64,000 bases of DNA from Atopsyche davidsoni (Eukaryota; Arthropoda; Insecta; Trichoptera; Hydrobiosidae): NCBI GenBank assembly GCA_022113835.1, contig JAILWY010000001.1:11586501-11650500 (forward strand), given 5' to 3'. The notes below the pieces were generated by a model. It was not told the DNA's origin and did no database searches. It worked only from the letters and a program-made list of their open reading frames with translations. The translations under genes were made by a program, and so were the position numbers. Below are positions 1 through 12,519 of the stretch, piece after piece. Position 1 is the stretch's first letter, and each line of letters starts with the position of its first letter.

Positions 1-10
1 AAAAAAATAT

Positions 11-556
11 TTTAAATAATAAGTAAAATACTTGAGTGATTTTTCCACATATAAATTTTTATTGGTTACGCCAACCTTTCACATTGGCATTATCAAACTG
101 AGTGAGAATTTATTTAATAATAAGGGATTAGGTAAACAATTGTTAGAGGGAGAGAATGACATAAACATAAACACAATGAATAAAAGTTTACAGATAACAC
201 ACTACAGAATAACCCTAACACAGAACAACTCCTGCTACACCCTAAACTACCACTTTAGCTAATTGCCCTCATAAATATAAAAGCATTTATTTTGTATAGA
301 ATCGTTTCACAAAAATATGCAATTATATAGAATCATCCATTTGTCAGGTACATTCAAGTCACATTACCCTTTACCACCTGACAATAATTATCTTTCAATA
401 ACAACCTCTCCCTCTAACAATTGTTTACCTAATTGCTTATTATTATATAAATTCTCACTCAGTTTGATAATCCCAACGTGAAAAGTTGGCGAACCGGTCA
501 CCAATAAAGATTTATATGTGGAAAAATCACCCAAGTATTTTACTTATTTAAAACAA
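11..556. repeat. Fold-back element with ~150-bp inverted arms
   Basis: The segment at about 11-165 reappears in reverse complement at about 400-556. The arms share the motifs AAGTAAAATACTTG, GATTTTTCCACAT and CAATTGTTAGAGGGAGAG. The arms carry a small hairpin (about 461-500 on plus; mirror copy near 65-115) followed by GAA(A)CCGGTCAC, the same arrangement seen at 31484-31522. Because of that shared motif I place it in the same family as the Penelope-like fragments at 31.4 and 41.9 kb, with the two arms in opposite orientation. No open frame of note lies in the spacer, and no target duplication is visible because the left arm reaches the window edge. Confidence 0.7.
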
Positions 557-904
557 ACTAAGGGATTAAATATACTTGCAGATCGGCGTCCTAAATTGGT
601 TTATTTGCGTTTGAATTAATATTCACAGGTAGATTTTGATGGTGCCTCAAGCAAACGACGTGCTTCATTTCCATTTTTTTAAGTCGAACCTGAAAAGTAA
701 AGGTTTCCGCAAATGCTGTTTTTTTGGCAAAAAACAGGACATCTTCATCGTTAGAAAAAATATTATTGCATTGCTATATGTGTTGATATTATGAATAGTT
801 ATTATTAACAGATGTCTAAGCTATAAAAAAAACACAAGTTTAGATATGTATGTCGACTACTTGTGAAATCTAAACACTTAGTTACGTACCTCGTATACTA
901 TTGT

Positions 905-1030
905 GAAACGAAGTTTTTTTCTCAGAGGAGGTTGGCGACTATGTCAATGAACATATATTTATGTTGAGTCAGTGTACATGTTTTTTTTTTAGGGAGTATA
1001 GTGTAGTTCCCGGGTCTTTCAAAACCGCAT
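905..1030 (+). repeat. Interspersed repeat fragment, copy 1
   Basis: The stretch with GAGGAGGTTGGCGAC, a degenerate GAGCATATACTCATG-like block, and TAGTGTAGT...CCCGGGTC matches 10530-10640 over about 110 bases. It is the 3' part of a dispersed repeat of unknown class; the fuller copy is near 10370-10640. Confidence 0.55.
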
Positions 1031-4000
1031 TTTTATTTTCGAAGGAAAAGTCTGCGTATTGCTGCCGTCCAATAGCATTATCATTCAATTTTTTCCTTGG
1101 CATTTAGAAACAATAGCAGGAGCCTCTCTCCACCTGTACATGGTACTTCCAGAGCACATCCGTCCACATTAATTTCTAATTCACTACTCTATTACCGATT
1201 TTTTACATGCGCTCAGGGTATAGATGACAAGCAACAGAATACAGAGAGCAAGGAGGACAAAATAAATAGCCGAGAACTTATATTTTTTTATAAACTGTGC
1301 CTTATAACAGCTCATAACAGCTCATAGCAGCAAATAACACAAGAAAAATATGTTTATGTTCAAATAAATAAAAGTGTTTTTACACTACTTATTAATAATT
1401 ATTTTAAGGTAATCGATTCACAAAAAAGAAAAACCTTAAATTTTATGTATTTGATAAACACGTACAATTCATAGCCTCATCTCCATGGCAATTTGACTGC
1501 GATCGTAACCTTGAAAGTGTGGGTCTGAATCCCAATTTTTTGTTTGAGTCGATTATTTAAGAACAGAAACTGCCCTTGACACTCGTTAGAAGAGCGGTTT
1601 TCCATTTTTATAATTTGCAGAACCACCAAAAATAAATATTACTGGACCGGTAGTGTAAAATGAACAGGATCGCATTTGGTTATGTATTTGGTATTTAAAG
1701 CATCTATGAAAAACAAAATATGGTTTCAAAATATTTCCTTAATTTCATAATATTTTAACGCTGCGCGGGCAGCCGCAATAATCTATACAAATCTCTATAA
1801 AAATAAATGAGTTAGTTGTATATAATAATTTCTACATATTCTTATTGTAATGTATGTACGCACTGATAAACTGTATAAAGTAAAACCTTTTTACCTTGAA
1901 ATGACTTTTAAACTTTGGAAATCAAATTTCGACATATTGTTTTCATAGTTGTAGGAAACATTTATAAATCATACAAATCATGTTACGCTAATATTTTTTT
2001 TTAAATCAATTTTTTTTGATAAACAAGTCAAAAAAATATTTCTATTCTTTTGAAAGCAGTATAAATATATATAGTATTCATAATTAAGTAAATTTTAATT
2101 TATTATTAACTTCATACATTTACATCAAGGTTTACCTACGGAAATATGGACTGCAAAATCGCTTCCTCTCACAACCTCCGTGACTAATTAAACTCAATCC
2201 TCATAATTAATTTATAAGAAGAATTATTTTAACCCAGTTTATTATCGAAAATATGTACATGAGTCCATGCTTAGCCATAGAGTCCAAAATTTAAATAAAA
2301 ACTAGCAAATATAATATTTTACCTTCTTAATTTCAGACTGCTCTTGATATCCACTGGGAATGACTAACACTTTTAACCAACTATTAAATTATAATTTGAC
2401 TTAGTGTTTGCTTCTCGGCATAACTTAAATATTCACATCATAATTTGACTCAAAGTTTTTCATATAATTAGCGGTATCGTATATAAGTTCTGACATTGCC
2501 GAAAGCAAAAGTGTTGCTTCGTTAAAAACTTAGCTAACTTTAATCAGGGCTGCAATCTTTTAAGGTTGGCTTCCAAAAACTGATCGACGATGACAATAGT
2601 CGACAAGATGTTTATAAACATCACACAGATTCATTTCATTTAATATTTGTTTATAACCCAGATAATGACTAGAGATAAAAATCTAAATAACGTTTATTTA
2701 AACATATTAGCTAACTAGCTAAATGAAATTTTTGAACTCTCTTTGTGTTATCTATATTGAATACAAATATTGAATTGTATTGATATTTTATTAAAAAAAA
2801 TTAATAAATCAGTATTATTATGAATAATCAAATATTCGATTAAGAATGTTCTTATAATATAATAATGATTTTATGAGTCTATTTCCACAAAAATAGTTAA
2901 GGATCAAAAACGTTTAACCTTGCAGCCCTTGTGAGAATATAATTATATACATACATACAAAAGTCTACATAACTACTATGTTCATCAAACTTTGAACACA
3001 TTTACGCTAATAAGATATATTATATAATAAAGCTAATTGTGAAAAAATCAGAACAATGAGTACAGCACTTTGTTTAAAATACAGCCTTCACGTGATAGAC
3101 TTACTGAACTGACAACCCTTTCCATAAGCTCCGGTGGTTCAGCAACCATTAAGCGGCCTGTAAAATACCTACCCTGTAGAGGCATTAAAAATAGATAGAC
3201 ACCGTGAGGCACTATCGACTAATCAACTTTATGTTAGGCACGAGAGCTTTTTAAAATGTCAGCGAGGAGAGTATGAGGAAAGTATGAGGGTCATTGGGAA
3301 AGTATGAACTACGGTAATGCCTGCAACTTCTTAGAATTTTAGGTGCCTTTAAAATATTAACACCCTTACAAAAAATTTATACCTATATAAAAAATAACTC
3401 CGATTAAAATCACCCTAATTTATTTAGAGTTACGGGCCATTTTTATGATCGATAATAATAATTTATAAATCTAAGTGGATTCTTTTTTTAAGGGTTGTGT
3501 TTCAATTGATAACTCATTCAAGAATTAAAAATAATCATATTTTAATTTATATGATAATTGGGTTGAATTAATTATAAAATAAAAAATTTATATACAAACC
3601 GAGAATGATTGTTTTCATTTGCTTTGAAATAGTAAAAATGTGCAAAAACAAAAATTGAATAATTTATTTTTATAATTAAAAGACATGTTGGCATCACGGA
3701 TGTTTGATGTCTTAAGATTATTAACGTTTTTAATACTAACCCAAGTAATTAGTTTATCTTAAAATTTTAACTACATACTTACGTAATTTTCGTAAACATT
3801 TAAATACACAAAAATATTGGATTTAAAAAACCACAGGCCGATAAAGAGCTTATAAATAAAAGTACTCAATTAAACGATTTATGAAGTGAAATTTAATTAA
3901 CTCATCTCCACTGGAATATCCATTTTATACGAAACGATGTTTCTTCTTGTTGTATTAAGATTTATTATTTTGCTAAACTTTGTTCAAAATAACAAACACC

Positions 4001-4090
4001 TCAATATTACTCAAATAAACGATTTTTTAAATGAGTGGATTGATTCAAGTGCGTAATCGAAAACTCAAGCACCTTTCGAAGACCTCACCT
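1031..4090. other. AT-rich stretch without recognisable gene
   Basis: About 3 kb of AT-rich DNA with short homopolymers and no open frame above noise that carries a recognisable motif. A 76-codon frame at 1097-1327 contains no domain and no splice context that I trust. I see no RNA gene. Confidence 0.6.
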
Positions 4091-4093
4091 CAA

Positions 4094-4370
4094 ACCTTGA
4101 AAATTATAACTCTCGTCGAGCCGAAACCTTAAAGTAAACACACAGAATGTGCTTCCGATAAGCACACAGACATCTCAACGCGTACTTCTGCGAGAACTTT
4201 CGCAAAGCAGCAAGGAACACAAATTGCCTCAGTAAAAACTGGATAAGTCTTAAATCCCCTCCTCCGCCTGCACATGGCCTGGCCTCTCGCAGAACGTTCT
4301 TGAAGGAAAAAGTCTACAAGGGAATTACCAGGGGCGCGCGTCGGGGGAGGCTGCTCCGGGAACTTTCCGA
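4094..4370. promoter_or_regulatory. GC-rich island with heat-shock-element cluster
   Basis: In an AT-rich background this island has one perfect three-unit heat shock element, GAAcgTTCttGAA at 4292-4304, plus two-unit GAActTTC motifs at 4194-4201 and 4360-4367. Alternating GAA/TTC units at 5-bp spacing bind trimeric HSF. A minus-strand frame of 84 codons overlaps the island (4129-4383) but shows no family and may be fortuitous. No recognisable heat-shock coding sequence adjoins the island, so the controlled transcript, if any, is unknown. Confidence 0.4.
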
Positions 4371-4384
4371 GTTTTTCACACAAG

Positions 4385-6960
4385 AAGATAAATGTCGCTA
4401 ATTAGCGATACAAATCTTCTGACTTCTGGACTCTTGGATGCTCATTTCAGCTTTAGACTATTAATGACTAAACTTATTAAGCTTAGATTTTTTTAACGTT
4501 ACAAATCGTGAATAAATTTATATCCCTTAAAAATAAAATACGTTCGAGCTAAATATCAAAAGATTGCAATTTAAATTATTCGATACTAACATACTTTTTT
4601 TTTTTTTTTTTTTCAATGTACTGCATTTTTAGTTAATATTATGGCAGTGAGCGAACTCAACACGAACATAGCATTTTTAAATTTTCTTTGCAATTTATTT
4701 AAGTTTTGCCAAAGTCTTTAGATACAAGGCTAAAGGCTTTACAGGTCAATTGATTTATCCTCCAGTAATTTAATATTATTAATGCTTAATAACTAATAAC
4801 TGAATTTCAATTTTTTCTATTTTGGGACTTATGCATAACTGATATTTGTTTTACACAATATATAATATTTTATATTTTCAGTTATAATATAAACTATCGA
4901 CTACTTAAAATTATCCCACATAAAGCGTAAATCTCATAAATAATGTGTATACATTTATCATTTGTAATTTATTGTTATATTGAAAGTTGTAGAATCGTAT
5001 AGAGAAGTAGGTTTAATGAGTGGTTCTGAAAAACTACATTTATACTGTGAAATCTTATTTTAGCTAAACAAATTACTAACAATGTCTATAATTTTAAAAC
5101 TGAGGTTTTGCAAAGCTAAAATTGAAAAAGGACAAAACCAATGCTTAATTTAATTATTGAACTATGTAAGTTTTTAGTAGTCTATTGCTATTTCCATTAT
5201 ACTTTATAACCACGCTGTATATCGAGGCATTCTTTGAACAATGCGGCTGCAAAATTTAAAAGTAATTTGGTAAACTCTCTGAGGCATCTAAATAATGGAT
5301 CCTCTTCTCTATAAGCGGGCATACCGAGGGTAGGAACTTCCACCATCGAACTTCCACCATCACAAACCTAAACACATAACGCCACCCTCAATATTCAGAT
5401 CTATTAAAGAATATGGGAGGTTTTTTAATAAAACATTTGTGAATTACTAATTTACCATGAATATTTCAAAATACATTTCTATCAACCTCGCATTCATATT
5501 ATTTGCAATCTTCAAACATAGGTTTCTATTATTATGACCTGGGTTTAAAAATCTTAAGTAAATATCTCGAGACGCATAAAATATTTATTTATTATGAGAA
5601 ATATGTAATTAAATAAACCAAAGATAAAGTAAAACTATCTTTATATTTCTGTAATAAATTATTTCTGCAACCGTGTTTATTTGCCAATTTTAAAGCCATG
5701 TTGTAGAGGTACTTTAATTAGACAAATAAATAAATAAATATTCATAAATAGTCACCCTCACATGTCTATTATAAATATAAAATCATTTTTGAGTAGTCAG
5801 TTCACACGCAAAACGACGATAAAAGCCTTAAAGAAGTACATTTTCATCATTGTTTAAAATATTGTATAAAACAATTATTTAAATGTTAAATTTTCTATTT
5901 GCTTGTTTAAGAAGAATTTCTCAAAGAATCAAAATACTAATTTATTAAGTACAAACAAGCCGACAAGCATATTTATAATATACTTATTTACTATCACCAA
6001 ATTGATGTTCTCTTCGTATTGCAGAATATATTTTTCAGAAGGTGGAATGCAAAAATACTTCAAAGTCCTAAAAAATTCTCGTCGTAAATGCTCGGAACGG
6101 ATACCAAAAATATAAGCCATCTGTTTTGGTATTACATTTTTAATACAAAATATGTTCAAGAAAAATGCGCCCCAAGCGGAAAAAATCCATATCCCTGGAG
6201 TCTGGTAACATCATTATTCGTCCACTGTTCTCTTGCAGCTAGATGAAAATTTAATCATTATAACAAGTATAAAATAGTTGCACATAATCAAATTTTCATA
6301 TTTCCCAATTTAAGATTTTCAGTCCTTAATCACCGTAATATTGCATATTATTTGAATCGTTGAGTATTACTGAAAAATAAAATAGAATTTAAATTTTTAT
6401 TAAATGTTTTAACTAGTTTTTGTATTGCTGTCTTTAATCATAGTAATAAAAGTCTTTTTTACTATTTTGATTTCAAATAACCTTATAAAGTGATTCCGAC
6501 TTCTTTATTGAAGATCGGATCTCTTCAATCGGAAATAAACCTTCGCAAAGCAATATATTTCGGTTCGAGTTCACCTGGCACGGCCGGCCCACAGGGCGGC
6601 TAGAGCGTCTGAAAGCTATTCTACCCATTAAGCACCCCCAGGAACTTGAAGGGGGCGATTGCTTAACGACAGAGGGAAAATACTTAAAATTCCACTTTAA
6701 AATAATGCATTGATCGTCCACATAACTGCCATAGAATAATATTATAAAATAACAATAAACTAGATGCAAGAAGTAAATGTGATTTAACTACCTTTTGTTA
6801 CAGTATATTTTACGTGTTTTAGGTAAATAATTCAAATATAAGTCAAAGATTAAAATATTAACCTACAACTCCTGGATATCCCAGTATTATGAAACTATGC
6901 TTAGTAAGTTTTTTTTTTATAAAATTGTGAGAGATACCACAGTAAAAGTAATCGATTCTA
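4385..6960. other. AT-rich stretch, no gene recognised
   Basis: Mostly AT-rich with a T-run near 4597-4611. A GC-richer patch at about 6520-6665 has an imperfect palindrome around GAAGATCGGATCTCTTC and a 98-codon minus frame with no recognisable domain; it may be a transposon fragment. Confidence 0.5.
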
Positions 6961-7255
6961 TATCAACTTAGAATGTTAACACGTAAAACGAAGAGGCGTC
7001 TTGGTGTCTGGCTACGGCATTCGAGATGTGCGATTCCTACATTTGTGTCGATATTAAGGTATTTCTCAATGTTGATATATGTAAAACTCCAAATAAAACG
7101 ACCACTGGGACCTCCAAGGTAAAAAAAACCCACTAAGGTCAAATCAATCAGACCGGTGCGGTTAAACGGTTCAATCAACTGTAGGTCTTATTGGATATGT
7201 GAAACGTTAAATAGCACGTCACGTAATACAACTATAACGGAACAGGACGACAGAG
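6961..7255 (-). pseudogene. Decayed Tc1/mariner-like transposase remnant
   Basis: Read on the minus strand around 7120-7180, one frame gives PHRSD, a stop, then FDLSGFFLPW. This resembles the (P)PRSPDLTPLDFFLWG block near the third catalytic acid of insect Tc1/mariner-type DDE transposases. The frame is broken by stops on both sides, so this is a fossil. The block is short and the assignment is an inference from one motif; another DDE family is possible. Confidence 0.4.
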
Positions 7256-8402
7256 TATGATCTCTGATTTGCATAATGCGTCGCAATCAAAAGCAGAAGA
7301 GTGATATAAAGTTATTCATATCATACCATAATACTCGAATATCACAATATGTGAATAAATACGTCTTTATATCTACAAGCAAAAACAAAACGCTCCCGAA
7401 AAATACCATAACTTTTCATTAATACGCACACAGACACGCTTTGGTTCAAATGACCTGTGACTTATTATTTTTGCGGACATTTATCTACGAAGCCTCTCGC
7501 AGTCACTTTATTTATCGAGACTTGCCGGCTTCAGAATGAATCACTGCTAACCTCAATAAATAAAGACCGCTTGTTCCCGGGCTTAATATGAGACCAAATA
7601 AATCGCGCCTTAAGAAAAGGCCGGGATGAAGTACAAATCTCCAAAGTGGGTCATTATTTTGTACTGGTGTTGGACACTTTTATTGCAACGCTTTGTTGGT
7701 AATACATCGCTATAGAAACGAAATAAGCAATAAACTTTTTCGTGTAGCTAATAAATCCTTCCTTAATTAAAAGGTCACCTTGAGTGCCTATTTTGAGAAT
7801 TTTTTACTCAGCTCTTTAAAATGACCGCATTTTAATAAAACTTGATAATTGTACTTGTTTCATTACATTTCAGGCCTAAGATTGTTTACTTGCTTATCAA
7901 TAATTATTAATTGACAAAATATAACAGTACGGTGAAGATAACATGAATTCTTATATAAAATAAACTTTAGAGGGGAAAACAATGACTTCTTTTGTAATAT
8001 TTGTCATGTCTTTTGTGCTTTTATTCACATGTTTATTTTCCCAGAGAAATATAAAATACATTCATATTAAAGATGGCCAGAGTCAAAGATATTATTTTTA
8101 CATACAACATCGTTTCAATAAAATAGTTATTAAAAACATATATATAATAAATATAAAACAAGTACTGTTACCTTTACATAACAATTATTATGAAACATAG
8201 TAATGTATACGAATAACACAAGCTTCTCATTTTATAACAGGTAAATACAATGTACCTGCACAATGTAAATAATGATTTACTTTGTATATTTTTCATTCAC
8301 TGCGTGCATATATTTCACATCACTGATAATACAAAGCATCGTATTTTATAAGAGATAAATACAATTTACAGTCGGAATAATCCGAAATCTTAAATTCAAT
8401 TA

Positions 8403-8690
8403 TTGAAGACACGTGTAATTACTCGTATTAGGTGTAACCCGCAGGTGGAGGCGCGACTCGGAGTATCACGCGCGCAGGAGATGTGTACAAATAAGCTGTT
8501 ATTTTACAGGTTCTTTCAGGAACAGCAATTAGACTCTCAAAGGGAAGCGGAAATGACAGCGCGTCGGTTTGCTCATCTCGGCATCAGTAATGAGTTTTCT
8601 CGGTCTGCAGTTCTCCTCGTCGCGTATAACGAGTGGATCCTAATTAGAAACTTAGCTGCCAACCAAACAGCTGACTCATCATTTGAATAA
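8403..8690 (+). CDS. Hypothetical exon-like open frame
   Basis: A 95-codon frame in a locally GC-richer patch. Inside it, TTATTTTACAG at about 8500-8510 looks like a splice acceptor, after which the frame continues FFQEQQLDSQREAEMTARRF and ends at 8690. The downstream part is hydrophilic and could be a terminal exon, but I find no partner exon and no family. It may also be transposon-derived, since the repeats at 8.8-11 kb start just after it. Confidence 0.2.
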   Translation: MKTRVITRIRCNPQVEARLGVSRAQEMCTNKLLFYRFFQEQQLDSQREAEMTARRFAHLGISNEFSRSAVLLVAYNEWILIRNLAANQTADSSFE

Positions 8691-8809
8691 TTATTTTGGA
8701 TGCATTATTTAAATGGCATAAAAGCAATTTTTTATTTGGCTTAGTGTAAAAAAATATTTAAATTGCAAGATTCATTATTTTCTTTTGTTGTTACAATAGT
8801 TTTACAAAA

Positions 8810-9500
8810 CAGTATGTATGTTGTTGTAGGGCTTACAACGTGTGGCTTACGCGATAGTGCACATGGATTTTTCTATTTTCGCTATTGAGTTTGTGTAGGG
8901 AAAAGTATGGGTATAACATCCTTTTTTCTGATTTAGTTGAGGAATAATTTAAATAAATAATTAAGGTCTAAATAACGTGGATTAATATTCAAGAGATAGG
9001 CGTCCATACGTGTTTTTGTCATATTTAAATTGAACGTTAAATACAACATGGATGATAATTATTTTCTCAGATATGTCAATACAAGTTATAATATGATTTT
9101 TAAAATAGTTGTTGTGGTTTATTTTGAGAACAGGCTCTACGTTTTGTAATGTACCTAGATACATAGGAGAAACACGTCTTTTTTCCTAATAATTTTCTGG
9201 TGAGTAAATTTCCTGAAAAAACTGCTGCTTGAAAAAGAAGAACACCCTTGGATTCTTATAAGATTAATTACTGTGACTGCAAAAGAACACAGAAATTCTG
9301 ATTATGAAGTTTTCTCTAATTCTTTCAGACTTGATCAACTATCTACTGGCAAACCTTTATTGTATCGATGGAACTGGTATTCTAGCTTCCTAGCGCAAGT
9401 TTGTATGAACCAACTGACTACAGTACAACTAAATCAACGACAATTTTTATGTGCATTTTAAAATGGTAATGAAACCAGAGTTGAAAACATTCAGTAGTGT
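8810..9500. repeat. Mosaic of interspersed repeat fragments
   Basis: The block at 8820-8910 (GGCTTACAACGTGTGGCTTAC and flanks) matches 9990-10060 in the same orientation. The block 9351-9499 (TTATTGTATCGATGGAACTG onward, ending TTCAGTAGT) is repeated directly at 10856-10965. These are pieces of at least two dispersed repeat families; no complete element boundaries can be drawn. Confidence 0.6.
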
Positions 9501-9880
9501 CGTCTATGACCCATGAAGAGGGTCTATGGCACAACAGTGACAGTTCCCATAAATAACACGACGAGACGCGAAACAACTACACAGCAAGCTATTTTTGCCA
9601 GAGTCCTGGAGAGGCTGCGGTGTGGACGGTGGCCACGGAAGTGACAGTGGCACGAGAGAAGCCACGAAGCTGCCGAGCAGTGATCGGAGGCGTTTGCGGC
9701 AACTCGACGGCGGCCGAGGTGAGCGCGAAAGCTTCGAAGGAAATCGCGGCCATGGCGACCAAGATGGAAGTCAACGACGTGGCCCAGTGGAGCAGGACGA
9801 TCCGGAATTTCGGATGCCATGCAAGGCGTGGAACAGGACTTTCGTAGGTGTTGTGTAGTGATCGCGTCTAGGGGTTGCGC
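9500..9880. repeat. Repeat head plus GC-rich open segment
   Basis: 9500-9590 (CTATGACCCATG...ACAGTTCCCATAAATAACAC...AACAACTACAC) is a shorter version of 10373-10510. The following 250 bases are unusually GC-rich and open in several frames on both strands. The best-looking frame, on plus, gives an alanine-rich stretch with SAKASKEIAAMATKMEVNDV. With so many overlapping frames the coding assignment is unsafe, and I recognise no family. It lies inside repeat material, so transposon cargo is the likeliest reading. Confidence 0.35.
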
Positions 9881-9884
9881 GCGA

Positions 9885-10075
9885 GAGAGAGAGAGATCTC
9901 AAAAAAAAATTAAATTTCATGATTCTTTATTTGTTCATTTGGTAAATTTGCAATAGTTCTTATAGCTTTCCCCTGATCCTGCGCGCAGGTTGTGAGGCTT
10001 ACAATGTGTGGCTTAGGTGGAAGCGTACATGTATTTCTTTATTTTCGTTATTGAATTCTCTATCGCGTTGTGTAT
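9885..10075 (-). mobile_element. LTR-like fragment, U3/R part
   Basis: Read in reverse complement this matches 25080-25215: both contain ACCTGCGCGCAGGATCAGG, an AGAACTATTG(C/T)AAAT block, an A/T run and a GAGAGAGA tract. It is therefore a copy, in opposite orientation, of the LTR described at 25.1-25.4 kb. It lacks the primer-binding region and any coding sequence. Confidence 0.55.
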
Positions 10076-10349
10076 TGATGTATTCAGGAGGGATAACTCA
10101 CTTCCTGTGTTCACCGTGATGTTTGCCTTAAAACCCCTTCCGGTGCCATAGACTACAGTAGGCCAGGGCGATGCGGGAACCTGCGCCGAAGAGCAGGATG
10201 TTTCAGGGGCACAGCGATGGTGGCATCGTCTGATTGAGTTTTTAAGAGCTCAAACTCGACGCAATGTCATTTCTGCCGAGAGATTTGAATGTCAATGAGA
10301 TGAAATTTAAATAAGTCATCAGGGGTTCATTTTTTTGTACTGGAAAATT

Positions 10350-10650
10350 GATGGGGACTTTAGGGGGGCGTGTGGTCTATGGCCCGTGTTGGGGATCTAT
10401 GGCGCGGCAAACGTCAGGGGAAACACCACTGACAGTTCCCCGGCACGGAGCACACTACACTATAAATAACACTTCGCGATCTCTCCTACGCCCTCGGACG
10501 GAACAACTACACTTCTTCATCGAGTGTCTCTCCTCAAAGGAGGTTGGCGACCGACTCACTGAGCATATACTCATGCGGAACCAGTGTTCATGGTTTTCTA
10601 GGGGGGAAATAGTGTAGTGGGTCCCAGGGTCCTTCCACACCCTACAAAAA
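10350..10650 (+). repeat. Interspersed repeat, fullest copy
   Basis: This 300-bp GC-richer repeat contains the head shared with 9500-9590 and the tail shared with 905-1030, ending in an A-run at 10645-10655. The A-run at the end of a dispersed repeat suggests a retroposon 3' end, but class and coding content are not recognisable. Confidence 0.5.
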
Positions 10651-11363
10651 AAAAAACCCTTGAACAACAATACCAAATTAAAATATTCAAAGTTAGACTG
10701 TATACCGTTATCTAAAGATTCTAAGTCGAACTATGTAATTGCTGTCGGATATTGTTTAAGATTTTTTTTATAATCAACTAGGTTTTTTTATTACAGACAT
10801 ACTCTAACTTGTATTTCCTAAATAATAAAATTTTGTCTTTATAATATTTGTAAAATCTTTATTGTATCGATGGAACTGGTAGTCTAGCTTCCAACGTAAG
10901 TTGATCAATCAATTGACTATAATACGGTATGGTTAAGAAACCAATGTTGAAATCATTCAGTAATTAAAATATTATGGTATATTTAGTAACATAGAATCAA
11001 ACCAAGTTTATTTACAATTTTCATATTATACTTTTACTTAGAAAATACAACATCCATAATTATAGTTATCCTTACATGTGATATTATACAAGATTGCGTT
11101 TTCTTAACATACATCCAATAACCATTAAATCATTCATGATCAAATATACTTTTAATAACATCCAAAATATAGTTATTATATTTTAAGTAATAATGTTTTT
11201 GAGATTTGCTAATTTTGTCTTGTTTGACAAGCATATGAATTTTTATCTCGTAGAGATCATAATTTGTTTGCTTATCCCAATTCATATAACTGCATACAAA
11301 GCTTCAAATATGATTTTATAAATAACGTTAAGGTATAAATATCAATTTCTACCTAGCCAAGTT

Positions 11364-11555
11364 TTAAACTTTCTTACCAATTGTGGCTTTGTCCATCTTA
11401 ACGTTCGCTGTATCAGCGTCAGTTCTGTTCGGAGTCACCGTTTTACCTATCAGAGGGCTTTTTTTTAAGATCAGGAACAGAAGCAGTTACATGTACTTCT
11501 GCTGCTTTATTTGGCACCGCTTTTGTCACTTCTTCACTCGGTCGTTCTGTTCTTC
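11364..11555 (-). pseudogene. Exon-like or retrocopy fragment with frame shift
   Basis: On the minus strand a pyrimidine-rich acceptor-like CCACCTCCCACAG precedes a frame reading RTERPSEEVTKAVPNKAAEV and on to a lysine run coded by an A8 tract. In the original frame a stop follows at SDR; a one-base shift at the A-run continues to NVKMDKATIGKKV and a stop at 11364-11366. The hydrophilic, codon-like pattern suggests a real former coding segment. I do not recognise the protein. A splice donor (AG|GTAAAA) at the stop is an alternative to frameshift. Confidence 0.3.
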
Positions 11556-12167
11556 TGTGGGAGGTGGTGATTCCTTATTACTTTAAAATGTTCACCTTAT
11601 ACAACATAAGTTATGATGATATACATGTGCAGTGAATTTTTTGCTTTATTTTACAAAATAGATTTGTTAAAACTATTTTTTGGTTTTTCAATAGATTTAT
11701 ACGTTGTTGTTGTATTCATAATAAAAAAAAATATCATTTTTCATACATTTAATTCGCATGAACCGAATATCTCCCCTTGAAAATACTCGATAGGGAAAAA
11801 TTTCCAATGGAAAGTAAAGCATGGACCTCTTCGAGCGTTGAGTTACTCAAATAAAGACTATTTTAATGAACAGAAATATACACATGTACTTAGTGTCATT
11901 ATGCAATCGCTTAATTGACCTTTGCAATTATTTTTGCGTGCGCGATTTACATTAAGATAAAGTTTTATTTACAGTAGGAATGTCAACTTATTTGTGCGTT
12001 TAATCACTTAAATGTAGATTGTATTAGTGAAATTGCGCATACGTGATTATATAATAGTATTATGGGCTTAGAAATTATATGCGCATGCACTGTACAGCTG
12101 ATTTAAAGTTTTATTTTTTTGTATTTTAGTAATTTTTTTCACATTCTCTAAAATTCTTACAAATCCA

Positions 12168-12270
12168 GGACGAGCTCGGTCACCATTCACCGATAACGAA
12201 GTTCACCACCAAAATTCCAAGGCGATTGATCCTGCAACATATAGCTTACAGCACAACATACAGCCAACTG
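12168..12270 (+). CDS. Candidate internal exon (unassigned)
   Basis: An acceptor-like AAATCCAG and a strong donor ACT|GTAAGT bracket 103 bases that are open in two frames. One reads DELGHHSPITKFTTKIPRR..., the other RARSPFTDNEVHHQNSKAID.... Neither is recognised, and neither joins in phase to the exon-like segment at 13729. It may belong to a gene whose other exons lie outside my recognition, or be chance. Confidence 0.25.
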
Positions 12271-12519
12271 TAAGTTTATTCTAAAAAAAATTATTGTGTA
12301 TTCTTACTTGTTTTACTTTAAAGTTACTAGTTTTTTCATCATATATAGTTAACATCTTCAAGAAGAGATGACTGAAGATGGAGATTTTTTAACATAACTA
12401 TTCTGTTACAATAATTTTTTGCTCTATATCACATAATATGATTACCAGCAAAATCTCCGATTCTAGGCAGCCCTGGTGTAGATCACTGGACTAGGACAAC
12501 AGCCGCGCAGCGCTGTTTC

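Noticed and set aside
9524..9858. Four overlapping open frames on both strands
   Set aside because: A GC-rich block is open by composition; none shows a family motif and they conflict with each other, so no gene is called.
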